From: PHAA01 sp040217755 | GTDB lineage: Bacteria; Bacillota; Syntrophomonadia; Syntrophomonadales; Syntrophomonadaceae | Direction: 5' to 3' | NCBI GenBank assembly: GCA_040217755.1 | Contig: JBEHWJ010000100.1 | Coordinates: forward strand, 1 to 6,046 | Length of the DNA stretch: 6,046 bases | Shown here: in pieces, positions 5,852 through 6,046 of the stretch | Numbering within the stretch: position 1 is the stretch's first letter | How the letters are laid out: the number at the start of each line of letters is the position of its first letter | Notes under the pieces: model-generated | What the model saw: the letters and a program-made list of their open reading frames with translations, nothing else | Told to the model about the DNA's origin: nothing | Database searches by the model: none | Program-made: the position numbers and the translations under genes

Positions 5852-6046
5852 CTAGTCCTTCGCAGGGATTCTCATTCCATAGAAGGTACGCCATACGAAT
5901 AAGATTGCCACCGCCAGGAAGGCAAAGCCTACATACGGGGCCACATCCCGGAACGCTTCCGAAATGGCAATCTCCATGGCCAACAATCCGAACAGGGTGG
6001 TGAACTTGATGATGGGGTTCAAGGCTACCGAAGAGGTGTCCTTGAA
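5852..6046 (-). CDS. hppA: Membrane-bound ion-pumping pyrophosphatase, C-terminal fragment
   Basis: Only the last 64 residues are present; the gene continues beyond the right edge of the window. The fragment begins FKDTSSVALNPIIKF, matching the conserved C-terminal signature of membrane pyrophosphatases (FKDTSGPALNPLIK-type), where charged residues help coordinate pyrophosphate. Two hydrophobic segments follow (about 15-29 and 36-52), then a short tail RTFYGMRIPAKD. These integral membrane enzymes, usually about 650-700 residues, hydrolyse pyrophosphate and pump protons or sodium ions, saving energy in anaerobes. Whether this one pumps H+ or Na+, or needs potassium, cannot be told because the deciding residues are upstream. 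It ends at TAG (5854-5852), immediately before a strong terminator, and is convergent with the SIR2-like gene. Confidence 0.88.
   Translation of the reverse strand, partial: FKDTSSVALNPIIKFTTLFGLLAMEIAISEAFRDVAPYVGFAFLAVAILFVWRTFYGMRIPAKD

Noticed and set aside
1..6046. CRISPR array, insertion sequence or integrated element near ssrA
   Set aside because: No regularly spaced repeats, transposase or integrase fragments, or duplicated ssrA 3' end are seen; the flank beyond the tmRNA 3' end lies outside the window.

Overview
The window looks like chromosomal DNA from an anaerobic, Gram-positive-type bacterium (Firmicutes/Clostridia, possibly Syntrophomonas-like). Four things suggest this: strong AGGAGG-type ribosome binding sites, TTG start codons, a gene order (carboxylesterase - rnr - smpB - ssrA) matching the yvaK-rnr-smpB-ssrA block of Bacillus, and a membrane pyrophosphatase gene at the edge. 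The genus is inference; base composition looks moderate (near 50% GC by eye).

Positions 1-4701 carry one minus-strand block. In transcription order it holds an Est30/YvaK-type carboxylesterase (4701-3946), an HD-domain hydrolase (3887-3330), RNase R (3237-1129), SmpB (951-478) and a complete tmRNA gene with encoded CCA (356-7). SmpB and tmRNA together rescue ribosomes stalled on non-stop mRNA, and RNase R degrades the released mRNA, so this is a trans-translation locus. A strong sigma-A-type promoter lies in the rnr-smpB gap, another lies upstream of the esterase, and an extended -10 candidate lies upstream of ssrA.

Positions 4702-4964 form a 263-bp divergent intergenic region. It holds the esterase promoter and a 7-7-7 inverted repeat over its -35 box. 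A plus-strand gene (4965-5777) then encodes a stand-alone 270-residue SIR2-like (SIR2_2) protein with an intact predicted NAD-binding and NAD-cleaving core and no zinc-binding cysteines. It is the only accessory-looking gene here and the most interesting one, but no partner gene is visible beside it.

Positions 5801-6046 hold a perfect 14-bp stem terminator oriented for the minus strand, and the last 64 codons of a membrane-bound proton/sodium-pumping pyrophosphatase (hppA), which runs off the right end. Most of the window is well-understood housekeeping. The less routine points are the SIR2 gene, the extra HD gene inside the conserved cluster, and two operator-like inverted repeats sitting on promoters.
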